In this document: positions 8,293 through 19,100 of the stretch, in pieces
Position numbering within the stretch: the stretch's first letter is position 1
Layout: each line of letters begins with the position of its first letter
NCBI GenBank assembly: GCA_024239075.1
Contig: JANBVI010000057.1
Location: 124,001-188,000 of the forward strand
Length of the DNA: 64,000 nt
Reading direction: 5' to 3'
From: Fischerella sp. CENA71
GTDB taxonomy: Bacteria > Cyanobacteriota > Cyanobacteriia > Cyanobacteriales > Nostocaceae
The notes under the pieces: model-generated
What the model was told of the DNA's origin: nothing
Seen by the model: the letters and a program-made list of their open reading frames with translations, nothing else
The model's database searches: none
Program-made: the position numbers and the translations under genes

Positions 8293-9078
8293 CTATAACG
8301 GTGATACCGGGTTAAGCCAAAAAAGTATAGTCCGCTTGAGCTGCTGTAGGTCACGATATACTTCTTGTTTGAACCATTGTCCGATCGCATCCAAAGGGTT
8401 AAAATCTTTACCTGTTTGCCATTTAACATCTTGTCCCAATGGGGTGAGGTGATTTCCTTGGAGTATTTGTGTAGTCACCATTTCTCCAAAGCGCTGTTGC
8501 AGTAGTCCAGCTAAAGATGCTGATTGGTCAATAGTATCATTGTTAAATTTAATTAATAAATTACGACGAACACTATAGTTTTCTTGTACTAGTTGCTGAG
8601 TTTCTAAAGGTGAAGGAGTAAATTCAACAGCAAAATTAGAATTAAACTTAAATGTAGAATTAAATTGTTCGATCAAGGGAATTGCATCTCGTGCAGCATA
8701 ATTGTTAAAAGAGATGAGAATATTACCCGCACGTTCTACTGGAAAAAGACTACCAATCAGTAAATGCAGTTTGCATCCCATACTGTGTCCCAGTCCATAC
8801 ACAGGAAGGTATTTTTTACCTAGTATACCTCTGTCCTCTAAGCGTATTAAGGTACGTTCAAAGTTGAGGAGCGCAAGTTTTGCGATCGCTGTATGATCGA
8901 GAGTATTCACGAATGATGTAGCAACAATCACAAAGCCTTTATCTGCTATATTTTCCAATAACAAACGGTAAGTAATATGTGGCGCCGTAGCTACAAAGGC
9001 ACCACCGAGGAAATGAATTATACCTGTAGGTTTTGGGGGAATTAACACCCAGTTACCAGAGATTTCTTTCCATTCCAT
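8293..9078 (-). CDS. DUF1350 family protein (alpha/beta-hydrolase-like)
   Basis: 261-aa member of the cyanobacterium/plastid DUF1350 family, function unknown. It starts with the characteristic MEWKEISGNWVLIPPKP and FLGGAFVATAPH and contains VYGLGHSMGCKLH, resembling the alpha/beta-hydrolase nucleophile elbow with Ser in GHSMG. No signal peptide or membrane segment is visible. The neighbours do not suggest a pathway. Confidence 0.8.
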   Translation of the reverse strand: MEWKEISGNWVLIPPKPTGIIHFLGGAFVATAPHITYRLLLENIADKGFVIVATSFVNTLDHTAIAKLALLNFERTLIRLEDRGILGKKYLPVYGLGHSMGCKLHLLIGSLFPVERAGNILISFNNYAARDAIPLIEQFNSTFKFNSNFAVEFTPSPLETQQLVQENYSVRRNLLIKFNNDTIDQSASLAGLLQQRFGEMVTTQILQGNHLTPLGQDVKWQTGKDFNPLDAIGQWFKQEVYRDLQQLKRTILFWLNPVSPL

Positions 9079-9170
9079 GTTAATAGGCGATCGCTAGTTA
9101 ATGATTTTAGTTAACACTTTTTTATGGTAAACCTGTTGCCCAGTAGGCGTCATCCTCTCACAGGATTTTA

Positions 9171-9224
9171 GACTTCGTCGTGAGCGCTACTTCGACAAGG
9201 CTCAGTACAAGTCAGTCGAACGAT
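9171..9224 (+). repeat. 54-bp dispersed repeat, copy A
   Basis: Identical over 54 of 54 bases to the reverse complement of 47057-47110. It begins GACTTCGTCGTGAGCGC and ends CAGTCGAACGAT. Both copies are intergenic. It contains short internal complementarity (CTTCGACAAGG) but no transposase. Confidence 0.9.
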
Positions 9225-9387
9225 TTTGGATTGGGAAACTCTTTGGTGCATAAGAATTATGTCAGTTCATCTGTCGCATTCTTTTTTCAAATTGGTGTAT
9301 TTTCAATTCACCATGAAAATGTGGCTATTCCTATACCCCACACTCTTACACCCATATTCAAGATAATATTCATGTGCTAAAAATAAA

Positions 9388-9413
9388 AATTCCCGAAGGT
9401 TATTCCGGGAATT
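9388..9413. terminator. Hairpin
   Basis: Stem AATTCCCG/CGGGAATT with a 10-nt loop. A run of A residues just before it on the plus strand gives a T-rich tail on the minus strand, so it fits a minus-strand terminator. Confidence 0.5.
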
Positions 9414-9630
9414 CTGTAGTTTGACACTCTTGCACTTGATTTATGATTTCTCTACAATACTCGCTTTGAAATCTACACATATGCCAAAATGCCAAAAACA
9501 ACCGAGTATTTATGTAACATTTATCATTTTTACCTGAAATATTATCTTAGAGAAATAGATATCATTGATTCTATTCCTAGTATTAATTTGAGAAAGTAAT
9601 TCTGATGAGAGTCAAACTCCCAATAAAAGA

Positions 9631-9650
9631 CCCCTGTGGCTAACCAGGGG
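9631..9650 (-). terminator. Rho-independent-like terminator
   Basis: On the minus strand the stem CCCCTGG-TTAG-CCACAGGGG (one bulge) is followed by TCTTTTATT. No annotated minus-strand gene ends here; the gene at 10135 ends 485 nt upstream, so a small RNA or a long 3' UTR is implied. Confidence 0.55.
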
Positions 9651-9816
9651 AGGAAATTTTGCAATTCGCGCTAATTTTGTGCAAGAACGGATTGCTAACT
9701 TACTGTACTTTTTATTCAATCCGAATTGTTGCCAAAATGCCAAAATAAAATCCTATTGCTTCCCAAACAATAGCCTTCACCATCATGGATACCTAGATGG
9801 ATTATGGTTCATTTGG

Positions 9817-9864
9817 TTAGCAATTCAATCTACCACTGCCGCGATCGCCTTCATTGTTCTTCAT
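9817..9864 (-). CDS. 15-codon ORF containing an RGSGR pentapeptide (tentative)
   Basis: Reads MKNNEGDRGSGRLNC from an ATG with GGGAG 5 nt upstream. RGSGR is the HetR-binding pentapeptide at the C-terminus of PatS and inside HetN in heterocyst-forming cyanobacteria. Here four residues follow it, and part of the motif arises from a HIP1 site (GCGATCGC), so chance is quite possible. The ORF lies antisense to an equally uncertain plus-strand frame, upstream of a minus-strand terminator at 9631-9650. No hydrophobic PatX-type leader is present. Confidence 0.2.
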   Translation of the reverse strand: MKNNEGDRGSGRLNC

Positions 9865-9965
9865 AGATGCTCCCTAACGATCCAAGGTTCTTCATTTCCA
9901 TCTACAGAGAACAATAAGACAAACAGGAAAATAGGACGGTTAATCACAAAAAAAATCTGAAACAA

Positions 9966-9985
9966 ACGCACAAGTTAGCTTGCGT
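9966..9985. terminator. Hairpin with pyrimidine-rich tail
   Basis: ACGCACAAG-TTA-GCTTGCGT forms a stem with one bulged base followed by CTCTTT on the plus strand. The minus strand also has a T-rich tail, so direction is uncertain. Confidence 0.45.
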
Positions 9986-10134
9986 CTCTTTCATCAGAAT
10001 ATGTTGTCTTTTATTAGAAATATATTGAAAAAAATAACACTAATCTCAGATATTGTTTGGCAATTAATTTAACACTGAACAATGGATTAGGAGGTATCAG
10101 TAGTTACGAAGTAATTTAACTGTATGTATAAAAT

Positions 10135-10902
10135 TTAATGCTGGTTCTGTAAGCGTTTCATCTCATGTTGAACATCCAAAGCAATCTGTAAAGCCTCATT
10201 TAATAACCTTCCATGTTCACTCGCTTGTTCCGGTACTTGCATTGCTGTTAAAGCAGCTAAGTTATTCATAAATAGCTCTGAGTTACTAATAATAAAATTC
10301 CGATTTTCTCGCAAAATTCTTTCTGTCTTTAAAGCACGTATCAGATCAGCTTTTGTGAGTTGTAATGCTTCTATAACCTTACTTCTTTCTTTGATTGTTA
10401 CACCAACATTACCAACAGCTTCTATTTGATCATTTATATCTATTGCTTTAATCACAGAATTATATTTATCAACATCCATTAATAGTGTTTGAAAGGAAGG
10501 TGTAATGTTAGTTTTTACTAGTCTATTTTTTTGCTTCCAAATTAGATAGAATATTAATTGTGTAAAAGCAGCACTGGCGCCAACAAACACAATAAATAAA
10601 ACCCAAGATGGCATAAATGGTTCACTCATAAAACTTTTAACTAGCACATCAAATGCAAGATAGGTCACGAATGATATAGTAATGCCGATAAATATCGTAG
10701 TCGCCCCCTCTGGACCTTTTGCTTTATCAATGAAATTTTGGAGTATTTTCTTGATAGGTTTAATAATAATTACTAGTTCATACTTAACAGGTAAATTCGT
10801 CAAATATTGCAATTCACTAAGTCTTATTTCTAAATCTTTTAAATCATTACGCACAGTTATCAAATCCTTGTTAAGCGTAGTTTCACTAAAATTATATGTC
10901 AA
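10135..10902 (-). CDS. Hypothetical membrane protein with coiled coils
   Basis: I do not recognise this 255-aa protein. Residues 10-60 are helical and charged. Two hydrophobic segments follow, at about residues 78-98 (TIFIGITISFVTYLAFDVLV) and 106-128 (WVLFIVFVGASAAFTQLIFY). The C-terminal 120 residues are amphipathic helix with coiled-coil character, ending in a Gln-rich tail. The topology suggests a two-span inner-membrane protein with both ends on the same side. A possible minus-strand terminator sits far downstream at 9631. Confidence 0.6.
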   Translation of the reverse strand: MTYNFSETTLNKDLITVRNDLKDLEIRLSELQYLTNLPVKYELVIIIKPIKKILQNFIDKAKGPEGATTIFIGITISFVTYLAFDVLVKSFMSEPFMPSWVLFIVFVGASAAFTQLIFYLIWKQKNRLVKTNITPSFQTLLMDVDKYNSVIKAIDINDQIEAVGNVGVTIKERSKVIEALQLTKADLIRALKTERILRENRNFIISNSELFMNNLAALTAMQVPEQASEHGRLLNEALQIALDVQHEMKRLQNQH

Positions 10903-11429
10903 TCAAACTTGTGACAGGTTCACAGAATGGCAATTTGACCAAAATGATGTATGTGCTTATCTCGAATATCTCAGAAAGCTAACAACTATTAATATGTTTG
11001 ATGCGATCGCATAATTTGAGTGTATTCTACTCAATAGCAAACTGCTATAGTAAATTCACAAATAGGTTATGTTATGAGAAAGCGATCGCTACAAAAGCAT
11101 TAAATTCCTGGAAAATGCTGTAAGTGTGCAACCTACACCAGACTCGATCACCACATGCAGCCAGTAGTACAAGTATAGAAAGCGATCGCCTAAACATCGT
11201 CATCACTCTCCAGCAAAAAAAAGACCCAGCAGTACTGGGTTCATTGATTACGAAGCTGAAACCGGAAAAATTTAGTGAAAAAAATTAAGATATGCAAAGC
11301 TCATGCTAATAGTTAAAGCTGTTTAATAAGCTGATTTAAAAGGCTAAAGCCACTAATACGCTTTGATTCTCCTTTGGCGAAAGACACTCATGTATAAACA
11401 ATATCTTGTAGTTAAGCCTTCTGCCTTCT
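10903..11429. other. Non-coding region with a minus-strand terminator
   Basis: Contains three HIP1 sites and the terminator at 11215-11240. I see no credible ORF or RNA gene in the rest. Confidence 0.5.
11215..11240 (-). terminator. Rho-independent terminator of the cysC-TPR transcript
   Basis: On the minus strand ACCCAG-TACTG-CTGGGT is followed by C and then eight T residues. It is well placed, 190 nt after the TPR gene stop. Confidence 0.8.
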
Positions 11430-12212
11430 TCAATAACCATTTAGTCGTTGAAGCTTGGGAAGATTACTGATAACTTCAGCAGCTTCTTTTAATTTGTTTT
11501 CTTGAATCAAAGTCTCTGCTAACCCTAACCTAGCAGCAGGTATCGCCGGGTTAAGTTGAATCGCTTGTTCAAATGCATCTCTGGCGGCTTTATATTCCTC
11601 TTTTTCTAAGTAAATACGGCCCAACTTAATATAGGCAAGCACAAATTTAGGGTTCAAACTCAAAGCATGATTGAGTTCCGTGACAGCTTCTGATAACTTT
11701 CCTTTGTTTTTATATGCTTCTGCCATCAGCAAGTGAGCTAGAGACATTTCTGGATTTAAGCTCAAACTAATTCTCAATCTCTTTATGGCAGCATCATATT
11801 GCTTTTGCTCTATACACACTTGAGCAATACCCAACTGAGCTGGCGCAGACTTGGGATCTAAATTGAGAACATTCTCAAATTGTTCCAAAGCATGACTCAG
11901 CTTACCTTGTTTTAAATAAACACGTCCGACATTGAGTGGAGCCTCAGGCATCAAAGGATCTATTTGCATTACCGTCAGAAAATGATGCAACGCCTCCTGG
12001 TGATGTTTCTGTTTCAGATAAATATTTCCAGCAGCTAAATGAGCGTGAACCGAGCGGGAATTAATTTGTAGAACTGTTGTCAACTCTGCTAAAGCTTCAT
12101 TGAAACGTCTTTCTTTGGCTAAAGCCGCACTCAACTGCAATCGCTCTTGCTCAGTTAAAACTGTTGGTTCATCTTGCTTCAACCGTTTGATGCTGGGAGT
12201 AAACTTGTACAT
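11430..12212 (-). CDS. TPR-repeat protein
   Basis: 260-aa soluble protein made almost entirely of about seven tetratricopeptide repeats from residue 20 on, such as VHAHLAAGNIYLKQKHHQEA and AYIKLGRIYLEKEEYKAA. TPR arrays are protein-protein docking scaffolds; the partner is unknown. Its first 44 bp overlap the 3' end of cysC in another frame, implying translational coupling. No signal peptide is visible. Confidence 0.85.
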   Translation of the reverse strand: MYKFTPSIKRLKQDEPTVLTEQERLQLSAALAKERRFNEALAELTTVLQINSRSVHAHLAAGNIYLKQKHHQEALHHFLTVMQIDPLMPEAPLNVGRVYLKQGKLSHALEQFENVLNLDPKSAPAQLGIAQVCIEQKQYDAAIKRLRISLSLNPEMSLAHLLMAEAYKNKGKLSEAVTELNHALSLNPKFVLAYIKLGRIYLEKEEYKAARDAFEQAIQLNPAIPAARLGLAETLIQENKLKEAAEVISNLPKLQRLNGY

Positions 12213-12747
12213 AGCCCCTCTCTTCTAGCTTGACTAAAACTTTAGATATACTTTCTTCTAAGCTTTCTAAATCGGTTCTACACTCTATATCTGCATTTAA
12301 TGGTGGTTCGTAGGGATCATCAATCCCAGTAAAATTCTTAATTTGCCCAGAGCGGGCCTTTTGATACAGTCCTTTAATATCCCTGCGCTCACAGACATCT
12401 AGTGGTGCATTCACATAAACTTCGATAAAATTACCAATACGCTGCCGCATTTCTTCGCGAACGTCTCGATACGGTGAAATTGCTGAAACCAGGACAATCA
12501 CACCATTGCGAGACAGCAGACTGGCAACAAAACCCACACGACGCACGTTTTCATCTCGATCTTTCTTGCTGAATCCCAAATCCTTAGTGAGATTTTGGCG
12601 CACTACGTCTCCATCTAACACTTCAACTTTATAGCCTTGGGAACGCAGTATTTTCTCTAAACTGCTGGTAATTGTGGTCTTACCTGCACCACTCAAGCCG
12701 GTAAACCATACAGTAACACCGAGGTGCTGACGCTTACTCAATTCCAT
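12169..12747 (-). CDS. cysC: Adenylylsulfate (APS) kinase
   Basis: Phosphorylates APS to PAPS, the activated sulfate used for reduction or for sulfotransferases. The P-loop GLSGAGKT spans residues 17-24, and the kinase motifs LDGDVVRQNL, DENVRRVGFVASLL, FIEVYVNAPLDVCE and FTGIDDPYEPPLNADI are present. Length of 192 aa is normal. It is coupled to a TPR gene, and its 5' end faces the large lipid-synthase operon across a 400-bp spacer, so PAPS supply for a sulfated product is conceivable, although no sulfotransferase is seen. Confidence 0.92.
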   Translation of the reverse strand: MELSKRQHLGVTVWFTGLSGAGKTTITSSLEKILRSQGYKVEVLDGDVVRQNLTKDLGFSKKDRDENVRRVGFVASLLSRNGVIVLVSAISPYRDVREEMRQRIGNFIEVYVNAPLDVCERRDIKGLYQKARSGQIKNFTGIDDPYEPPLNADIECRTDLESLEESISKVLVKLEERGYVQVYSQHQTVEAR

Positions 12748-13147
12748 ACTAATTGTTGGTAACTACCTGATTTATTGTCTAATTCTTAGAGTTATTTCAG
12801 CAAGCTTGATATTTTGGCAATTTTCAAGACTTTTGCTCTGGATTTACCAACACCTGAGTTTTTAACTATATATATTTTTTTGATTTTTTGACTAAAAGAT
12901 CACACATACTTTAAAAACCAGGTTTCAGTAACAGTATATACTGTATCCTCGAAACGTTTTTTAAATTTTTTAGTTTTAGTAAAGTTTTAGTTAAGTATTT
13001 ACACGAAAATCTTTTTTAATTTTGGCACTTTATTCTTTCAATTCTACAAAATTAATTTTTAATACTTGGTGTTTAAAGCCACAAAAAGTAAAAGAAAAAT
13101 ATGTATTTGTATGTAATTAATATCAGTACTTACTTATCCTGAAATAT
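12748..13147. promoter_or_regulatory. Divergent cysC / lipid-synthase intergenic region
   Basis: A very AT-rich 400-bp spacer must hold the promoter of the 15.7-kb synthase operon and that of cysC. TAAAGTTTTAGTTAAG-like direct repeats occur near 12975-13000. No NtcA box or other known operator could be fixed with confidence. Confidence 0.4.
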
Positions 13148-16100
13148 ATGAGTCAATTTATCTGTTTATCTATAAGTCCTATTAGTCTTACCCATCCTGG
13201 TATAGCTGTCGCTACCAGCCGTGCAGGTGGTATTGGTATTTTAGACACAGAATTTTGTCATAATCCACAACAAGCAAGTGATAATTTAGACCAACTATTA
13301 GCTTTAATTAATCCTAGTCAATCTATAGGGCTACGTTTATCAGCTGCTCAGGTTGCTTCTAGTCATGCACTGTTAACACGTCTGAGCAATCAACCTCACT
13401 GGTTAATCCTGTGTGGCTGGCATCCAAAGACACTAGAAGAAGTTATAGCATCACTGCCAACAGGGCGATCGCGTCAACTATTGTTAGAAATTACAGATGT
13501 CGAACAAGCTCAAGCTTTAGATTCCCAGGCACAAGACATTAATATAGATGGCTTGGTGGCTCGTGGACATGAAAGCGGAGGTTGGGTAGGTGAAGACTCC
13601 GCTTTTATTTTATTGCAGAAACTCTTAAGCATTCAGTCACGACCAGTCTATGTACAAGGTGGAATAGGAATTCATACAGCAGCAGCTTGCCGCGCCGTCG
13701 GAGCGGCTGGTGTAGTATTGGATGACCAGCTGTGGTTGATGCCAGAATCGCCCCTACCCCAGGAATGGCAACGTCATCTCAGTAATCTCAATGGTCAAGA
13801 AGCAGTAATATTGGGCGAAAGACTCAATCCTGGTTGTCGTGTGTTGTCCCGTCCGGGCTTTCCAGTAATTGCCAACCTACAGCAACTTGCTGACCAAATA
13901 GAAGTAAAAAACAACGATTCTGCTGGTGGTGTTCAAAATTGGCAGCAACAAGCGCAACCCTTAATCGGTTGGGATGAACCAGGAAAACTTGCTTGGCCAA
14001 TGGGACAAGCAGTAGGATTAGCAGCAATATTTCGCGATCGCTATCCTACAACTGGCAAACTGATTCAAGCCTTACTCCAACAAAGTCAAGAACAACTCAA
14101 AATCGCTCAACAACTGCGTCCTTTAGATGCCAATGCACCTTTAGCAGTCTCTCATGGCACAGAATATCCGATTGTTCAAGGGCCAATGACACGGGTGAGC
14201 GATACCGCAGAGTTTGCCAATGCAGTTTCCCAAGCCGGAGGACTGCCATTGTTGGCCTTAGCATTAATGCGTGGTTCGCAAGTACGCAGCTTACTGCAAA
14301 AAACCCAGCAACTATTAGGTAATCGACCTTGGGGAATTGGAATGCTGGGTTTTGTTTCCCACGCCTTGCGAGAAGAACAAATTCAAGCTGTGAAAGAATT
14401 TCAGCCGAAGTTTGCTTTGATTGCAGGTGGACGCCCTGATCAAGCAACCCATTTTGAAGCCCAAGGGATTGCGACGTATATCCATGTTCCTGCCCCACGC
14501 CTCTTGAAAATGTTTCTGGAGCAAGGAGCAAGACGTTTTGTTTTTGAAGGTCGCGAATGTGGTGGCCATGTTGGTCCTTTGAGTAGTTTTGTTCTCTGGG
14601 AAAGCATGATCGCCACCTTGTTAGCAGATGTAAAACTAGGTAAAGAATCAGAGATACATATTCTATTTGCTGGCGGTATTCATGATGCCCGTTCCGCAGC
14701 TATGATTTCCGCTATGGCTGCACCTTTAGTAGAACGAGGGATGCGGATAGGTGTGCTGATGGGAACAGCATATTTGTTTACCCAAGAAGCTGTTACCTGT
14801 GGTGCGATCGTCCCGAAATTTCAAGAACAAGCCTTAGCATGTAACCACACGATCAACTTAGAAACCGGACCTGGACACGCTAGTCGTTGTGTTGTCACTC
14901 CCTTTGCTCAAGAATTTTACACCACACGACGAGAAATGCTGGCAGCAGGTAATCCACCAGAGGAAATTAAAGATACCTTAGAAAACTTAACTTTGGGACG
15001 CTTACGCATTGCTTCCAAAGGATTGCAGCGCACAGCAGATGGTCAAGTGCAAACGGTAGATGAACCACAACAACTGACTGATGGTATGTACATGATCGGG
15101 CAAGTCGCTACTCTGCGCCATCAAGTTTGTACCGTGCGTGAATTGCACCAAGATGTATCGGAAATTGGTACTAAGCTGTTAATGTCTGCATTCGTGGAAC
15201 AAGATGGAGAAGAAGTCACCACTTGTCCCTCAGATATTGCCATTATTGGTATAGGGACATTGTTACCCCAAGCTCAGTACCCCGAAACCTTTTGGAACAA
15301 CATTCTCCGCAAAGTCGATGCGATTACAGAAATTCCTGCCCAGCGTTGGGACTGGCGATTGTATTATGATCCTGACCGAAACGCCAGAGATAAAGTTTAT
15401 TCTAAATGGGGTGGATTTTTAGAAGATGTACCTTTTGACCCACTGCGTTTTGGTATCCCACCCAAATCTTTAAAATCCATTGAACCAGTACAACTGCTGG
15501 CACTGGAGACAGTAAGGCGAGCTTTAGAAGATGCAGGTTACGAATCTGGTAACTTTGACCGCGAGCATACTTCTGTGATTCTGGGAGCCGGTGGTGGAAT
15601 TGCAGATTTGGGTCAGCAATACGCTACCCGTTGTGAAATTCCCCGGATGGTTGGTAAAACCTCACCAGAAGTTTGGGAGCGCTTACCAGAATGGACAGAA
15701 GAATCTTTCCCCGGTTTGTTGTTGAACGTCATTGCAGGTCGAGTCGCCAATCGTTTTGATTTTGGTGGTCACAACTTCACAGTTGATGCTGCTTGTGCTT
15801 CTTCTTTAGCAGCATTGGATTTAGCAGTGAAAGAACTCGAAAGTGGACGTAGTAATGTGGCGATCGCAGGTGGAGTTGATACCGTTCAAAGTCCCTTTGC
15901 TTACTTCTGCTTTAGCAAAACTCAGGCTCTTTCACCACGGGGAAAATCGCGGACTTTTGACAAAACAGCAGATGGGATTGCTATCAGTGAAGGTCTAGCC
16001 GTCGTTGTACTCAAACGCCTCGCCGACGCCGAACGAGATGGCGATCGCATTTACGGCGTGATCAAAGCCGTCGCCAGTTCCAGTGATGGTAAAGCTTTGG

Positions 16101-19100
16101 GGATGACAGCGCCTTTACCTGCTGGACAAATACGGGCTTTGAGACGTGCTTACAAAAAAGCTGGCTTTTCACCCAATACCTTGGGGTTATACGAAGCTCA
16201 TGGTACAGGTACAGCAGCAGGTGATCAAGCAGAGCTAGAAACTGTGATTAGTATCTTAAAAGAAAATCAAGCTAATCCCAAATCCTGTGCGATCGGCTCA
16301 GTCAAAACCTCCATCGGTCACACCAAGAGTACGGCGGGAATTGCTGGTGTGGTTAAAGCCGTTTTGGCGCTGCATCACAAAGTCAAACCCCCACATATGA
16401 ATGTTGATACACCCCTTGACCCAATCATAGATAGTGAAAGCCCGGTGTATCTACCCAAAGAAGCCCAACCCTGGCTAGCCCATCCCGATTACCCTCGTCG
16501 CGCTGGTGTCAGTGCTTTCGGTTTTGGTGGCACAAATTTCCACGCTGTTTTAGAAGAATATCGAGGTAATTGGCAAGCTGTAGCCCCAGGAAGTCATACA
16601 TGGCCGTGCGAATTATTTGTCTTCCGTGGCGAAAACCGCGCTGCATTGGTTCAAGCAGCCAAATCATTACTGACAGCTTTGAGTAATGGTGCAGAGCCAC
16701 GTTTACAGGATCTTGCTTACAGTTATGCTCAACGCGCCCAAGCACAAAAGAACCAGAATGCTTGTTTGACGATTGTCACTGAGAGTTTGTCAAAGTTACG
16801 CACAGATTTGGAAATAGCGATCGCCTACTTAGAGAATCGTCACTCTCAAACCTTACCACCTCACATTCAGTTTGGCATGGCAGATCCCCGAGCTAATCAG
16901 CAGATTGCCTTTTTGTTTCCAGGACAAGGATCACAATATTCTGGCATGGTTCGAGAAGTCGGGCTGTATTTCCATGAAATGCAGCACACTTTCGAGTTGG
17001 CAAATCGTCAATTGCGGCAGTACTTTCCTAAATTACTTAGTCAGTACGTGTATCCACCCAGTCCTTACAGTGAAGACGCAGAAAAACAAAACAATCAACT
17101 GCTCATGGATACCAGTATTGCTCAACCAGCAATTGGTACGGTGGAAGCAGGTTTTATGGATTTGGCAGCAAGGCTAGAACTAGAGCCAGTGATGGTTGGT
17201 GGACACAGCTTTGGTGAGTACGCCGCCCTCCACGCTGCGGGAGTTTTATCCAGAGAAGACTTTTTGAACTTGGCTGCAACTAGAGGACGGGTAATGGCAG
17301 AAGCCTGTGCTACTTCTGTAGGAGCCATGGCCGCAGTCAAGACTAGCCGGGAAGATTTACTCTTGCACCTCCGGAATTTTGAAGGAGTAGTGATTGCGAA
17401 CCAAAACGCTCCCCGCCAATCGGTGATTTCTGGAGAAAAACGGGCTGTTCAGCAGGTAGTAGATAGTTTAAACGCTGCTGGGATTACTGCTCGGATGTTG
17501 CCAGTTTCCGGTGCTTTTCACTCCCCCTCGGTAGCATCTGCCCAAGCTGCTTTAGCAGTGCCAATTGCTACCGTAACCATGCATTCTCCCCGCATCCCCA
17601 TTTACTCCAACTCTACAGCTTGTCCCTACAGTACAAATATCCATGAAATCCGTAGCCAGTTAACCGGGCATTTACTTAAACCAGTAGAGTTTTTGAGTCA
17701 AATTAATATTATGTATGCTGATGGAGCGCGGATTTTTGTCGAACTGGGGCCAAAAAATATTCTCACTAACCTAGTCGGTCAAATCCTCGCAGAAAAAGAA
17801 CATACTGCTGTGTCCTTGGATGGACAAGGTGGGGGATTGCGTGGTTTCTTGATGGCTTTGGGTACATTGTTCGTTCGTGGTGTCCACATCAAGTTAACAG
17901 CTTTATTCGATGGTCGTGAAGTAAAAGACCTCAACCTATCTAATTTGGTTGAGTTAACACAAAAACCTGCTTTACCTGCAACAGCTTGGTTAATTAATGG
18001 CGGTAGTGCTAGACCTCAAAATCAAACAGTTGGTTATACAGGTAAGTTACCACCCTTAAATCAACAAACAGCTGCGATCGCATCATTATCTAAATCAGCA
18101 AAATCCCCAGTCAATACCCAAAAACCAGAAATCCCTATGAATCCAAAAGCTATACAATCTACCCCAAATAACGCTCAGAATTTAAATGGTAATTCATCGC
18201 ATTTTCCTGCTCCTGCAAACACACCTCAAAATCAGCCAGCGATAGGAGCAGGTATCTTGCAAGCCTACCAAGCTTACCAAGAGACGATGCGTAAGTTCTT
18301 GGCAGTCCAAGAACAGGTGATGAGTCAGTTACTTGCTACAACTGCGCCTTCTACTCCAATACCACAGCGCAGACAACCAGAAAATCATTTACCAGCAGTC
18401 CCCCAACCAGTCGTTGTTCAGTCAAAAAATGGTTACGCTCATGCTTTGACATCCAATACTAACGGTAAGCAAGAGCAAGTTTTACCTGGTGTAACACACC
18501 CGACCACACCTGTTGCACCACCACAACCAGTAACCCCAGTACCAACACTATTATCTTCTACTCAGCCCTTGAGCGATCGCGCCAGTTTAACTCAGACTTT
18601 ATTAGGATTGGTCAGTGAACGTACAGGTTATCCCGCAGATATGTTGGGATTAGACCAAGATATGGAAGCAGAACTAGGTATTGACTCAATCAAGCGAGTT
18701 GAAATTTTGGGAGCATTCAACCAAGCTTTACCAGCCAAACTTGCAGATAGCGTTCGTCAGCAAATGGAGCAGTTGACTAGAGTCAAATCTCTCAACGGGA
18801 TTGTCGATCAAATTTTGGAAAATTTCCAACCTGCGACGACTACAAGTATCTCGACTAAATCTGTCGATGAATCGTTAAATCAAGCCGAACTAACTCAAAC
18901 TTTATTACAACTACTGAGCGATCGCACAGGCTACCCTATAGATATGTTGGGGTTAGACCAAGATTTAGAAGCAGAATTGGGTATTGATTCAATTAAGCGA
19001 GTCGAAATCTTAGGGGCGCTGCAAAAAAGTTTACCCCAGTTCCTAGCGGCTAGTGTACAGACACGCATGGAAAATTTGACCCGCGTGAAATCCCTCAACA

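Larger units (their letters stand above)
9079..10134. other. 1-kb region without a confident protein gene
   Basis: It holds a 54-bp dispersed repeat (9171-9224), three hairpins (9388-9413, 9631-9650, 9966-9985), two copies of TGCCAAAATGCCAAAA (about 9481 and 9731), and a 15-codon ORF with RGSGR. A 93-codon plus-strand frame (9679-9960) has a hydrophobic centre but no family resemblance. The spaced hairpins suggest small RNAs or very small genes. Confidence 0.5.

Noticed and set aside
9679-9960. 93-residue plus-strand protein
   Set aside because: Hydrophobic centre, but no family resemblance or good ribosome site; the frame covers repeat-like DNA. Noted only as uncertain.
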